From the NCBI GenBank assembly GCA_052379645.1, contig JBQSYU010000004.1: DNA of 64,000 bases, one strand, 5' to 3'. The position numbers and the translations under genes were made by a program. The notes beneath the pieces were generated by a model. It was given only the letters and a program-made list of their open reading frames with translations, was not told the origin of the DNA and made no database searches. Shown piece by piece: positions 9,285 through 17,831 of the stretch (the first letter of the stretch is position 1; the number at the start of each line of letters is the position of its first letter). This stretch comes from Arthrobacter_H sp030452125. GTDB lineage: Bacteria > Actinomycetota > Actinomycetes > Actinomycetales > Micrococcaceae.

Positions 9285-10829
9285 ATGGTGACCTACATCA
9301 TCCGACGGCTCGTCACTGCCGTGCTCATCCTCCTGGGCGCCTCATTCGTCGTGTACCAGCTCACGGCCGCGGCGGGCGACCCCTTGGATGAACTGCGACA
9401 GAGCAACGCGCCGAATAAGGACCAGCTGATCGCGCAAAGGGTGGCCCTGCTGGACCTGGGCACCCCCGCCCCGTTGCGCTACTTCAAGTGGCTCGGGGGC
9501 GCCGCCCAATGTGTGGTCCCGCTGGTCGGCAAATGTGATCTGGGTCAGAAAATGAACGGTGAACCCGTGGTGGATGCCCTCGGGCGCGCGGCGGGCCAAA
9601 CGATCCTGCTCATCACCGCCGCGACGATCCTGGCCATTGTCATCGGCATCGGTCTGGGCATCATCACCGCCCTGCGTCAGTACAGCACGCTGGATTACTC
9701 GGTGACCTTCATGGCCTTCTTGTTCTTCTCACTGCCGATCTTCTGGATCGCCGTACTGCTGAAGGAATTCGGGGCCATCGGCTTCAACGATTTCCTCAGG
9801 GACCCCGTCTTCAGTCCGACATCGATCCTCATCACCGCGATCTGTCTGGGCATCGTCGTCGTCCTGTTCATGGGTGGAAGCTACCTGAAACGGATCATCG
9901 GTTTCCTGATCGGCGCCGCCGCCACTGCAGGGCTGATGTATGCCCTGTCGGTGACCGGATGGTTCAGCACCCCAGGTCTGGGCCCGATTCTGATCGCCCT
10001 CTTCGGCGTGGGCATCGCCTATCTGGCCACCCAACTGACTGCAGGAGTGAAGAACCGCAAGGCGTTGTACTCCTCCCTTCTCATGGTCCCGGCCGGTCTG
10101 ATCGCCTATTACGCACTGAACCCGGTCCTCTCCGGCATCTCCGGATGGGGAATCCTCGGGCTGTTCGTGGCGACCCTGGCGGTCGGTTGCATCGTCGGAT
10201 GGTTCATGGGCGGATTCGACCGGGGCCAGTCCATGCGGGCAGCGGCCTTGAGTGCCTTCTTCGTGGGAGGCCTGGTGATGTTGGACCGCTTCATGGTGGA
10301 GTGGCCGAATTACTTCTCCAATGGTCGGGTCCGTGGACGCCCCATTGCCACGATCGGATCCTCGACTCCGAACCTCGAGGGCAACTGGTGGATCCAGAAC
10401 ATCGACCTCTTCACCCACCTCCTGCTGCCGACCGTGGCGCTGCTGCTCGTGTCGCTGGCCAGCTACTCGCGATACTCCCGAGCCTCGATGCTCGAGATCA
10501 TGCAGATGGACTACATCCGTACCGCCCGCGCCAAGGGCCTTCCCGAGCGGACGGTGGTCATGCGCCACGCGTTCCGCAATGCCCTGATCCCCCTGGCCAC
10601 GCTGGTGGCCTTCGACATCGGTGGGTTGATCGGTGGGGCGGTGATCACCGAACGGGTCTTTGCCTTCACCGGCATGGGCAACCTCTTCGTGGACTCGCTG
10701 TTGCCGGTACCCGACCCGAACCCGGTCATGGGCGTCTTCCTCGTGACCGGCATCCTGGCCCTGGTCTTCAACCTGATTGCCGACCTGGCCTATTCCGTAC
10801 TCGATCCGCGCGTAAGGGTAAAAGCATGA
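9285..10829 (+). CDS. oppB: Oligopeptide ABC transporter permease, enlarged OppB/DppB type
   Basis: The 514-residue integral membrane permease starts with the typical MVTYIIRRLVTAVLILLG helix and carries the EAA-loop signature near the C-terminus (DYIRTARAKGLPERTVV, about residues 406-422) that docks onto the ATPase. The terminal DPRVRVKA is also family-typical. The protein is about 190 residues longer than usual OppB. The extra part, roughly residues 175-370, contains several additional hydrophobic helices between the standard permease halves. The ATG is preceded by AAGAGG at loose spacing. It overlaps oppC by ATGA, so translation is coupled. Confidence 0.88.
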   Translation: MVTYIIRRLVTAVLILLGASFVVYQLTAAAGDPLDELRQSNAPNKDQLIAQRVALLDLGTPAPLRYFKWLGGAAQCVVPLVGKCDLGQKMNGEPVVDALGRAAGQTILLITAATILAIVIGIGLGIITALRQYSTLDYSVTFMAFLFFSLPIFWIAVLLKEFGAIGFNDFLRDPVFSPTSILITAICLGIVVVLFMGGSYLKRIIGFLIGAAATAGLMYALSVTGWFSTPGLGPILIALFGVGIAYLATQLTAGVKNRKALYSSLLMVPAGLIAYYALNPVLSGISGWGILGLFVATLAVGCIVGWFMGGFDRGQSMRAAALSAFFVGGLVMLDRFMVEWPNYFSNGRVRGRPIATIGSSTPNLEGNWWIQNIDLFTHLLLPTVALLLVSLASYSRYSRASMLEIMQMDYIRTARAKGLPERTVVMRHAFRNALIPLATLVAFDIGGLIGGAVITERVFAFTGMGNLFVDSLLPVPDPNPVMGVFLVTGILALVFNLIADLAYSVLDPRVRVKA

Positions 10830-11962
10830 GCAGGCCGAATCCAGAAACCCCGTCCGGGCAGCTGCCCGAGGACCTCGAGGCGGCTGCAGTCCCCGAAGAA
10901 GTCCAAGGCCTGTCCCAGAACGCCATCGTCCGCAAGCGGTTCATGGGAAACACGCCGGCCCTGATATCGATCGTCGTCTTCGCGCTGATCTTCGTGATGG
11001 CCTTCTCCTCCATCGGCTTCATCGGGATCCCCGGCTGGTGGCATTACAGCTACGAGCAATTCAGCACCCAGATCAACGGCGGACGACCGACCTTCGTTAA
11101 TTTGTTCAATTGGGGTGACCACCCCTTCGGACAAGACCGGATCGGGCGGGACTACTTCGCCATGACCATGCGAGGAACCCAGCAGTCGATCGTGATCATG
11201 TTCGTCATCGGTTCGGTAGGTGGCTTCATCGGGGTGGTCGTGGGCGCACTGTCCGGGTACTTCCGTGGATGGATCGAAGCGGTGCTGATGCGCATCGTGG
11301 ACATCATCATCATCGTTCCGCTGCTGATCCTGGCTGCCGTCCTCGGACGCATCTCCGGCTCCGCCGTCAGCGGCAACATGGCCACCGTCGCCTTGGGGCT
11401 CTTCATCGGGGTCATCATCTGGACGGGGCTCTCCCGTCTGGTCCGCGGTGAGTTCCTGACCCTGCGTGAGCGCGAGTTCGTCGATGCCGCCCATATTGCC
11501 GGTGCCTCCAACACACGCATCATGTTCAAGCACATCCTGCCCAACGCGGTGGGCGTCATCATCGTGAACGTCACCTTGCTGATGGCCGCGGCGATCCTGC
11601 TGGAGACGGCGTTGTCCTACCTGGGATTGGGCGTGAAGGCCCCTGATGTCTCGCTCGGTTCGCTGATTTCGGACAACCAGGAGGCCTTCAGCACCCGCCC
11701 GTGGCTGTTCTGGTTCCCCGGCTTGTTCATCGTGGTCATCTGCCTGTCGATCAACTTCATCGGCGACGGGCTGCGTGACGCCTTCGATCCACGCCAGCGC
11801 AAGTTCAAGGCCAAGAAGGCCAAGGACCGTGGAGTCCATGGGTCGGCAGTGAATGACTCCGCGTCGGCTGCCGCCATCGCCCAAAGGACCGAGGGAGGTG
11901 AGGACTCAGGACGTCACGGGTCCTCCGACCCCGATGATGATGGTCCGGCCCACCGGGCCTAG
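10826..11962 (+). CDS. oppC: Oligopeptide ABC transporter permease, OppC/DppC type
   Basis: The 378-residue second permease subunit has a long cytoplasmic N-terminal tail (about 50 residues), a first helix ALISIVVFALIFVMAFSS, a periplasmic segment with the HPFGQDRIGRDYF motif (about 109-121) typical of OppC, and the EAA loop EFVDAAHIAGASNTRI (about 214-229). The C-terminus is cytoplasmic and charged. ATG 10826 overlaps the oppB stop by four bases; the frame runs open far upstream but only inside oppB. It forms the heterodimeric channel with OppB. A hairpin follows the stop. Confidence 0.9.
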   Translation: MSRPNPETPSGQLPEDLEAAAVPEEVQGLSQNAIVRKRFMGNTPALISIVVFALIFVMAFSSIGFIGIPGWWHYSYEQFSTQINGGRPTFVNLFNWGDHPFGQDRIGRDYFAMTMRGTQQSIVIMFVIGSVGGFIGVVVGALSGYFRGWIEAVLMRIVDIIIIVPLLILAAVLGRISGSAVSGNMATVALGLFIGVIIWTGLSRLVRGEFLTLREREFVDAAHIAGASNTRIMFKHILPNAVGVIIVNVTLLMAAAILLETALSYLGLGVKAPDVSLGSLISDNQEAFSTRPWLFWFPGLFIVVICLSINFIGDGLRDAFDPRQRKFKAKKAKDRGVHGSAVNDSASAAAIAQRTEGGEDSGRHGSSDPDDDGPAHRA

Positions 11963-11968
11963 CCGGGG

Positions 11969-11997
11969 CCGTGCCGGGAGCACAGGTTCCGGCACGG
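11969..11997. terminator. Bidirectional hairpin between oppC and the PH-domain gene
   Basis: CCGTGCCGG (11969-11977) pairs perfectly with CCGGCACGG (11989-11997). It sits between the ends of two convergent genes, so it can stop both. Confidence 0.6.
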
Positions 11998-11999
11998 TG

Positions 12000-12635
12000 T
12001 CAGGACAGCACGGCAGGCAAGGTCAGGCTCAGGACGATCAGGATCAGGAGGACAGTGAGATGGATCCAATGGATGCTTCGCCGGGTCTTCAGGGACTCCG
12101 TGGACTCGAGATCCAGATCCCCGTCTTCGGCCATGCGTGCCAACCGTCGTCTGACGATGTCGGCGACCACGCCGGAGTCGCTGGAGCGTTGATCGCCCGG
12201 ACGGATGCTCACATAGCTGGTGCCGGATTGGTCGCGGGACTCCGATCTGGCCGAACGGCGCGAGTCGCGCAGTGCCGAGATGACGCTCGGAGCAGGAGCG
12301 GCCCACGCGGTGAAGCGCCCCTTGGGCGTCACCAGGGACAAGGCGTATTTGGTGTCCACCAGGATGATCGTCGACCACGGGACCCGAAGGGTCTGCAACG
12401 GATTGATCAAGGTGACACCGGCGTCGTTGACTTCCACCCGGGGCAGCCAGAAGACGACCCACGCGGCATACCCGACCACAAGAACGGGCAGGATGGCCGG
12501 TGCCGAATACCAGCTTCCCGTCCACAGGATCGCGACGGCGGCTGCGACGGCCAACACCATGAGGGCCATCGCCAGGAAACGGGGCCCACGGGGCCTGAAG
12601 GTGAAGTCCCGGTTAGTGCTATAAGCAGAAGTCAT
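12000..12635 (-). CDS. PH-domain-containing membrane protein
   Basis: The 211-residue protein has two hydrophobic helices near the N-terminus (about residues 19-35 and 41-57), then a region PRVEVNDAGVTLINPL...VPWSTIILVD (about 62-92) typical of the short bacterial PH domain (bPH_6 type). A charged middle and a final transmembrane helix near the C-terminus (about 190-210) follow. ATG 12635 was chosen because residues from there match the family start (TNRDFTFRPRG). Upstream ATGs at 12644 and 12668 are possible and none has a clear ribosome site. The gene lies antisense inside the opp operon, between oppC and the ATPase gene. Function is unknown. Confidence 0.75.
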   Translation of the reverse strand: MTSAYSTNRDFTFRPRGPRFLAMALMVLAVAAAVAILWTGSWYSAPAILPVLVVGYAAWVVFWLPRVEVNDAGVTLINPLQTLRVPWSTIILVDTKYALSLVTPKGRFTAWAAPAPSVISALRDSRRSARSESRDQSGTSYVSIRPGDQRSSDSGVVADIVRRRLARMAEDGDLDLESTESLKTRRSIHWIHLTVLLILIVLSLTLPAVLS

Positions 12636-12738
12636 AACCCACATAGTTTCAGGATTATCGGCCGCCATGTAATCGGCGCCACACAACACCCCGGCCGCCG
12701 GCCTACGCGGGCCGCCGGCGGAAGGAAATGAGGACCAG

Positions 12739-14571
12739 ATGAGCCAGCAGAATCCCTCCTCCCGGGAGGCAACGCAGGGCGGCGAGCAGCCGGTCCTGAA
12801 GGTCAGCCACCTCTCCGTGGACTTCGGTGTGGACAAGGAATGGGTCCCCGCTGCCATCGACCTGAACTACCACGTGAACGCCGGCGAGGTGCTGGCCATC
12901 GTGGGGGAGTCTGGATCGGGCAAGTCGGCCAGTTCGATGGCCCTGCTGGGGCTGCTCCCCACCAACGCCAGGATCCGTGGTGAAGTCACCCTCAACGGGC
13001 AGTCACTGCTCGGGCTGTCCAGCCCGAAGATGCGCCAGGTCCGGGGTAACGATGTCGCGGTCATCTTCCAGGAACCCATGACCGCCTTGAACCCGGTCTA
13101 CACCATCGGGTTCCAGATCATGGAGACCCTGCGCCTGCACAACCCGATTTCCCCCGCGCAGGCCCAGAAGCGTGCGTTGGAAATGCTCGAACTCGTCGAG
13201 CTTCCCGACCCGATGAAGGCCTTCAAGTCCTACTCGCACCAGTTGTCCGGCGGTCAGCGTCAGCGCGCCATGATCGCCCAGTCGCTCTCCTGCGACCCGA
13301 AGCTGCTGATCGCCGACGAACCGACGACGGCCCTGGATGTCACGGTCCAGGCGGAGATCCTGGATCTGATGCGCAACCTGCGCAATAAGTTGAACTCGGC
13401 GATCGTGCTGATCACACATGACATGGGCGTGGTGGCCGACCTCTCCGACCGCATCGCCGTCATGCGGCAGGGGCGCATCGTTGAGCACGGGACCACCCAT
13501 GAGATCTTCAACGACCCACGACACCCCTACACCCAGGCCCTGCTGGCGGCCGTGCCGAAGCTGGGCACCGGGGGCGATTCCATCGGGGAAGTCGACGTGG
13601 ATGCCGCGGTGGCGGCGGCCTCCGGGACCGAACTGGATTCACCCGAGGATGAATCCTTGCAGATCCGTGAACGCAAGCTCCTGGATGAGGCGAAGGAAGC
13701 CCAGTACGGGGCCGCGAAGATCGAGGACCGCCCCGTGGTGCTTGAGCTGAAGGACGTTGCCATCGAATACCCGAAGCAGGGGCGCGTACCGGCCTTCCGC
13801 GCCGTTGAGGGCGCGAATCTGACGGTCCACCAGGGCCAGGTCGTGGGTCTGGTCGGTGAATCCGGTTCGGGAAAGACCACCATCGGCCGGGCCGCGGTGG
13901 GGTTGCTGCCGGTGGCCGAGGGGTCCTTGAAGGTCAACGGGGCCGAGCTCTTCGGGCTCAAGCCCACCTCCAAGGAACTCTTCCACATCCGCCGACAGAT
14001 CGGCATGGTCTTCCAGGACCCCTCCAGTTCACTGAACCCGCGTCTGCCGATCGGTGAGTCCATCGGCGAACCGATGCTCCTGGCCAAGGTCGCCAAGGGG
14101 GCCGAGCTGCAGAAGAAGATCGAGACGCTGCTGGACCAGGTGGAACTACCGCGGAACTACCGCAACCGGTACCCGCACGAACTCTCCGGCGGCCAGAAGC
14201 AGCGGGTGGGCATTGCCCGGGCCCTGTGTCTGGAACCGCAGCTGATGGTCGCCGACGAGCCGACCTCGGCCCTGGATGTGTCGGTGCAGGCGAAGGTCCT
14301 GGAACTGTTCCGGGACCTGCAGGCCGAAATGGGGTTCGCCTCCCTCTTCGTCACGCACGACCTCGGCGTGATCGACGTCCTGGCCGATCACATCGTGGTG
14401 ATGCGCAACGGGAAGATCGTCGAACAAGGATCCCGCGACGATGTCCTGCGCCGGCCCCAGGACCGCTACACGCAGCGCCTCATGGCAGCGGTTCCGGTGC
14501 CGGACCCCGACGCCCAGCGCGAACGCCGGGAGCTGCGGGCCCGTCTGCTGGCCGACTCCGAGGCCTCCTGA
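12739..14571 (+). CDS. oppDF: Oligopeptide ABC transporter dual ATPase (OppD-OppF fusion)
   Basis: The 610-residue protein carries two complete ABC ATPase domains in tandem and should energise the OppBC channel without a partner. Domain 1 has Walker A GESGSGKSA (about 56-64), signature LSGGQRQR, and Walker B LLIADEPTTALD. Domain 2 has Walker A GESGSGKTT (about 372-380), signature LSGGQKQR, and Walker B LMVADEPTSALD. Each domain ends with the oligopeptide-type C-terminal region (HPYTQALLAAVP and RYTQRLMAAVPVP). ATG 12739 follows GAGGAC. The antisense PH gene separates it from oppC. It may be read from the opp promoter or from its own. Confidence 0.92.
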   Translation: MSQQNPSSREATQGGEQPVLKVSHLSVDFGVDKEWVPAAIDLNYHVNAGEVLAIVGESGSGKSASSMALLGLLPTNARIRGEVTLNGQSLLGLSSPKMRQVRGNDVAVIFQEPMTALNPVYTIGFQIMETLRLHNPISPAQAQKRALEMLELVELPDPMKAFKSYSHQLSGGQRQRAMIAQSLSCDPKLLIADEPTTALDVTVQAEILDLMRNLRNKLNSAIVLITHDMGVVADLSDRIAVMRQGRIVEHGTTHEIFNDPRHPYTQALLAAVPKLGTGGDSIGEVDVDAAVAAASGTELDSPEDESLQIRERKLLDEAKEAQYGAAKIEDRPVVLELKDVAIEYPKQGRVPAFRAVEGANLTVHQGQVVGLVGESGSGKTTIGRAAVGLLPVAEGSLKVNGAELFGLKPTSKELFHIRRQIGMVFQDPSSSLNPRLPIGESIGEPMLLAKVAKGAELQKKIETLLDQVELPRNYRNRYPHELSGGQKQRVGIARALCLEPQLMVADEPTSALDVSVQAKVLELFRDLQAEMGFASLFVTHDLGVIDVLADHIVVMRNGKIVEQGSRDDVLRRPQDRYTQRLMAAVPVPDPDAQRERRELRARLLADSEAS

Positions 14572-14901
14572 CCCGACCGGTACGGCCCTGCGGTCCACGT
14601 CCGCCGGCAGCAGGCTGCGCCGGCGGACGGTCCCGGGCGGGACAACGCCATCATGATGCCTGCCGGCGCTGGTGGCCCCCGCGCGCGGAACGCCGTGCCA
14701 CCGGACGCCAGGAGTGTGATTTACCTCTCACGTGCAACCCTGCCGGTCCAAGGATTTCGGGCCCGAAGCGGTCCTGTCCGCCGCCTCGGCGACACGCTCG
14801 GTCGCGGCAACTTTTCATGAAGGTCTAGACTGGTCTCTTGGGTCAGCCGTGGCCCCACGTCTTCGACCCAAAAAACATCAACTTGAAGCGAGCCTTTACG
14901 C
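14572..14901. other. Intergenic region before typA
   Basis: It contains a perfect inverted repeat GTCCGCCGGC/GCCGGCGGAC at 14599-14628 (10-nt loop), the likely terminator of the opp operon. A TAGACT word at 14826-14831 could be the typA -10 box, leaving a leader of about 65 nt. No gene was found. Confidence 0.5.
14599..14628 (+). terminator. opp operon terminator hairpin
   Basis: A perfect 10-bp stem with a 10-nt loop lies 28 bp after the oppDF stop. There is no T-run. Confidence 0.6.
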
Positions 14902-16824
14902 ATGTCAGATCTTTCCCCGGGAACCACTAGCGCTACTCGCGAGGATCTTCGCAACGTCGCCATCGTCGCCCACGTCGACCATGGAAAGACGACCATGGTC
15001 GATGCCATGTTGTCGCAGACCGGCGCTTTCTCCTCGCATGGCGACACCACGGATCGTGTGATGGACTCCGGCGAACTCGAGCGCGAGAAGGGCATCACCA
15101 TCCTGGCCAAGAACACCACCGTGTTCTACTCCGGCCCGTCGGCCAAGGGCCATGACGTCACCATCAACGTCATCGACACCCCCGGCCACGCTGACTTCGG
15201 TGGCGAGGTCGAGCGCGGACTGTCCATGGTCGATGGCGTCGTCCTGCTCGTGGATGCCTCGGAAGGGCCGCTGCCCCAGACTCGGTTCGTGCTGCGCAAG
15301 GCCCTGACGGCCAAGCTTCCGGTCATCCTGGTCGTGAACAAGACCGACCGTCCCGACGCGCGGATCGACGGTGTGGTCTCCGACTCCATGGACCTGTTGT
15401 TGGGGCTGGCCTCCGACCTGGCCGAGGAAGTCCCGGATCTGGACCTGGACTCGGTGTTGAACGTGCCCGTCGTCTACGCCTCGGGCAAGGCCGGCCGTGC
15501 CTCGACGATCCAGCCAGAAGACGGATCGCTGCCGGACAGCGAAGACCTCGAGCCGCTGTTCTCCACCATCATGGAGCACGTCCCGGCCCCGACCTACACC
15601 CCCGGTGAAGTCCTCCAGGCCCACGTCACCAACCTGGACGCCTCGCCGTTCCTGGGTCGCCTGGCCCTGATGCGCGTGTTCAACGGCACCCTGCGCAAGG
15701 GCGACCATGTTGCCTGGGCACGCCAGGACGGCCAGCTGAAGACCGTGAAGATCACCGAACTGCTGGCCACCAAGGGCCTGGGCCGCGTGGCGGCCGAGGA
15801 AGCCGGACCGGGCGAGATCGTCGCAGTTGCCGGGATCGAAGACATCATGATCGGTGAGACGCTCACCGACGTGGAGAACCCCAAGCCGCTTCCGTTGATC
15901 ACCATCGACGACCCCGCGATCTCCATGACCATCGGCATCAACACCTCGCCGCTGGCCGGAAAGGTCAAGGGGGCCAAGGTCACCGCCCGCCAGGTCAAGG
16001 ACCGCCTCGACAAGGAACTGATCGGCAACGTCTCGCTGAAGGTCCTGCCGACCGAGCGTCCCGACTCCTGGGAGGTCCAGGGCCGTGGCGAACTCGCCCT
16101 GGCCATCCTGGTGGAGCAGATGCGCCGCGAAGGCTTCGAGCTGACCGTCGGCAAGCCGCAGGTCGTCACCCGCACCGTGGATGGCAAGATCCACGAGCCG
16201 ATGGAACTGATGACCATCGACGTCCCCGAGGAGTACTTGGGCAACGTGACCCAGCTGCTGGCAGGCCGCAAGGGGCGCATGATCAACATGGCCAACCACG
16301 GAACCGGCTGGGTCCGGCTGGAATTCACCGTCCCCGCCCGTGGCCTGATCGGCTTCCGCACGCGGTTCATGACCGATACCCGCGGTGCCGGCATCGCCTC
16401 CTCCATGGCCGACGGCTACGAGGCCTGGACCGGTGACATCGAATACCGCAACAACGGCTCGATGATCGCCGACCGCTCCGGAACGGTCACCCCGTTCGCC
16501 ATGATCAACCTGCAGGAGCGTGGCTCGTTCTTCGTCCAGCCGACTTCCGAGGTCTATGAAGGCATGGTCGTCGGGGAGAACTCGCGCGCCGATGACATGG
16601 AGGTGAACATCACGAAGGAGAAGAAGCTCACCAACATGCGTGCCGCGTCCTCGGACTCCTTCGAGAACCTCACCCCGCCGCGTCACCTCACGTTGGAGGA
16701 ATCGCTCGAGTTCGCCCGCGAAGACGAGTGCGTCGAGGTCACCCCGGAAGCCATCCGCATCCGCAAGGTCATCCTCAACTCCAGCGAGCGCGGTAAGGCC
16801 TCCCGCTCACGTGCCCGCGCCTGA
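14902..16824 (+). CDS. typA: Ribosome-associated translational GTPase TypA/BipA
   Basis: The 640-residue protein is a full-length member of the EF-G-like TypA/BipA family, which binds ribosomes and supports growth under stress and at low temperature. G1 is AHVDHGKTTM (about 20-29), G2 REKGITI (about 58-64), G3 DTPGHADFGG (about 93-102) and G4 NKTDRPDA (about 147-154). The beta-barrel domain, the EF-G III/V-like domains and the TypA-specific C-terminus (ERGSFFVQPTSEVYEGM and NMRAASSD) follow in order. ATG 14902 fits the family start. Its 3' end overlaps the next membrane gene by 14 bases. Confidence 0.96.
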   Translation: MSDLSPGTTSATREDLRNVAIVAHVDHGKTTMVDAMLSQTGAFSSHGDTTDRVMDSGELEREKGITILAKNTTVFYSGPSAKGHDVTINVIDTPGHADFGGEVERGLSMVDGVVLLVDASEGPLPQTRFVLRKALTAKLPVILVVNKTDRPDARIDGVVSDSMDLLLGLASDLAEEVPDLDLDSVLNVPVVYASGKAGRASTIQPEDGSLPDSEDLEPLFSTIMEHVPAPTYTPGEVLQAHVTNLDASPFLGRLALMRVFNGTLRKGDHVAWARQDGQLKTVKITELLATKGLGRVAAEEAGPGEIVAVAGIEDIMIGETLTDVENPKPLPLITIDDPAISMTIGINTSPLAGKVKGAKVTARQVKDRLDKELIGNVSLKVLPTERPDSWEVQGRGELALAILVEQMRREGFELTVGKPQVVTRTVDGKIHEPMELMTIDVPEEYLGNVTQLLAGRKGRMINMANHGTGWVRLEFTVPARGLIGFRTRFMTDTRGAGIASSMADGYEAWTGDIEYRNNGSMIADRSGTVTPFAMINLQERGSFFVQPTSEVYEGMVVGENSRADDMEVNITKEKKLTNMRAASSDSFENLTPPRHLTLEESLEFAREDECVEVTPEAIRIRKVILNSSERGKASRSRARA

Positions 16825-17236
16825 TCAACGGACCCGCCGGCTCACCCCGGTGATCACCGGCACCCTCGTCGCCATCGTGACGGGGGTGCTGGCCGCTGTC
16901 TTCGGCACGCTCCTCCAGGGCCAGATCCACTACCTGGGGGATACGCCCCTGCCATGGGGTGCCGTATTGGCGCTCCTGTTGGCGGGCAGCTTCGCCACGG
17001 TGGCCGGACTGTATGTCGAGAAGGTCTGGGTCGCAGGGCTCTGTGGGCTGATCACCTATGGGCTGGTCGCCTGGACCGCCCTGGATACCCATAACCACCT
17101 GTTGATCGGGTGGTCCAGCCACGACACGTTGCCCGGTCCGGCCCTGGCCGCAGCCCTGTGGACCTACGGGATCGTCGTCTCCACCGTGGTCGCACTGCTC
17201 GTCACCGCCGGTGGCCTGCGCACCCGTCGCCGCTGA
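16811..17236 (+). CDS. Hypothetical four-helix membrane protein coupled to typA
   Basis: The 141-residue protein has four evident hydrophobic segments (about residues 12-31, 43-62, 66-87 and 112-134) and an Arg-rich C-terminus (RTRRR). It starts at GTG 16811, inside the last codons of typA, which suggests translational coupling. No catalytic motif is visible and I do not recognise the family. A later in-frame GTG at 16850 is a possible alternative start. Placement after typA suggests co-transcription but does not reveal function. Confidence 0.7.
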   Translation: MPAPDQRTRRLTPVITGTLVAIVTGVLAAVFGTLLQGQIHYLGDTPLPWGAVLALLLAGSFATVAGLYVEKVWVAGLCGLITYGLVAWTALDTHNHLLIGWSSHDTLPGPALAAALWTYGIVVSTVVALLVTAGGLRTRRR

Positions 17237-17273
17237 CGGCTCCGCCGTATTGGGCCGGACGCCGACGCCGAAA

Positions 17274-17768
17274 TCAGTTGGCCGTCTGGTCCAGATGGTG
17301 GGCAACGAAGAGCGACGTCGCCACGCCCTCGTCGTCGGAAGGGCGCAAGGCATAGTCGGAGATGACGTCCTTGATGCGTGAGAGCAGCTCGCGCTGATCC
17401 GCCTCGGTCAATTTCAGCCCCACCCGCATCACCTGGATCTCGTCGGGAGCCAGACCGTTGATCTCCTGGAGAAACGTCTCCAGCAGCACGGGGGCCGCGT
17501 CGGGCAGCTTCGTGCCCCAGGACATGCGGGTGCTGCGATACGGCACTTCCTTCGCCCCGCGTTTACCCCGGCGCGGCTCCTCGGACTCCAGGAATCCGGT
17601 CCCCATCAAGGTCCGCACATGATGCAACGACGTCGCCGGATTGATCTCCAGCAGATCGGCTATTTCCTTGTTCGTCCGGGATTTGTGCAGACATAAACGC
17701 AGGATCCTCAGGCGGATCGGGGAGCTCAATGCCCTCGCCCGTGCTTGCAGCTCGTCATCTGATGCCAT
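17274..17768 (-). CDS. ArsR-like winged-helix transcriptional regulator
   Basis: The 164-residue protein has an N-terminal winged HTH: SSPIRLRILRLCL (about 15-27), recognition region TNKEIADLLEINPATSLHHVRTL (in parts about 32-54) and the wing around GFLESEEPRRGKRG. The C-terminal half is an alpha-helical domain without metal-binding Cys, so a ligand other than arsenic-type metals is likely. It is divergent from the MFS exporter at 17832 with only 63 bp between them, which suggests it controls that transporter and itself. ATG 17768 is preceded at 6 nt by TATGCT, so the mRNA is probably leaderless. Confidence 0.85.
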   Translation of the reverse strand: MASDDELQARARALSSPIRLRILRLCLHKSRTNKEIADLLEINPATSLHHVRTLMGTGFLESEEPRRGKRGAKEVPYRSTRMSWGTKLPDAAPVLLETFLQEINGLAPDEIQVMRVGLKLTEADQRELLSRIKDVISDYALRPSDDEGVATSLFVAHHLDQTAN

Positions 17769-17774
17769 ATGTTC

Positions 17775-17780
17775 AGCATA
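17775..17780 (-). promoter_or_regulatory. -10 box of the ArsR-like gene (leaderless)
   Basis: TATGCT on the minus strand ends 6 nt before ATG 17768, placing the transcription start at or next to the start codon. Confidence 0.5.
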
Positions 17781-17831
17781 CGATAAACAACTGCACTGAT
17801 TGACATCATCAAATCACATAGCAAGGTTTTC

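Noticed and set aside
12636..12857. N-terminal extension of the PH-domain gene to 12857
   Set aside because: The extension runs antisense through the start of the ATPase gene and has no family similarity or ribosome site.
14905..16686. 593-codon open frame antisense to typA
   Set aside because: It is a high-GC shadow frame. Its protein is rich in Gly, Asp, His and Val without any motif, while the plus strand encodes an unmistakable TypA.
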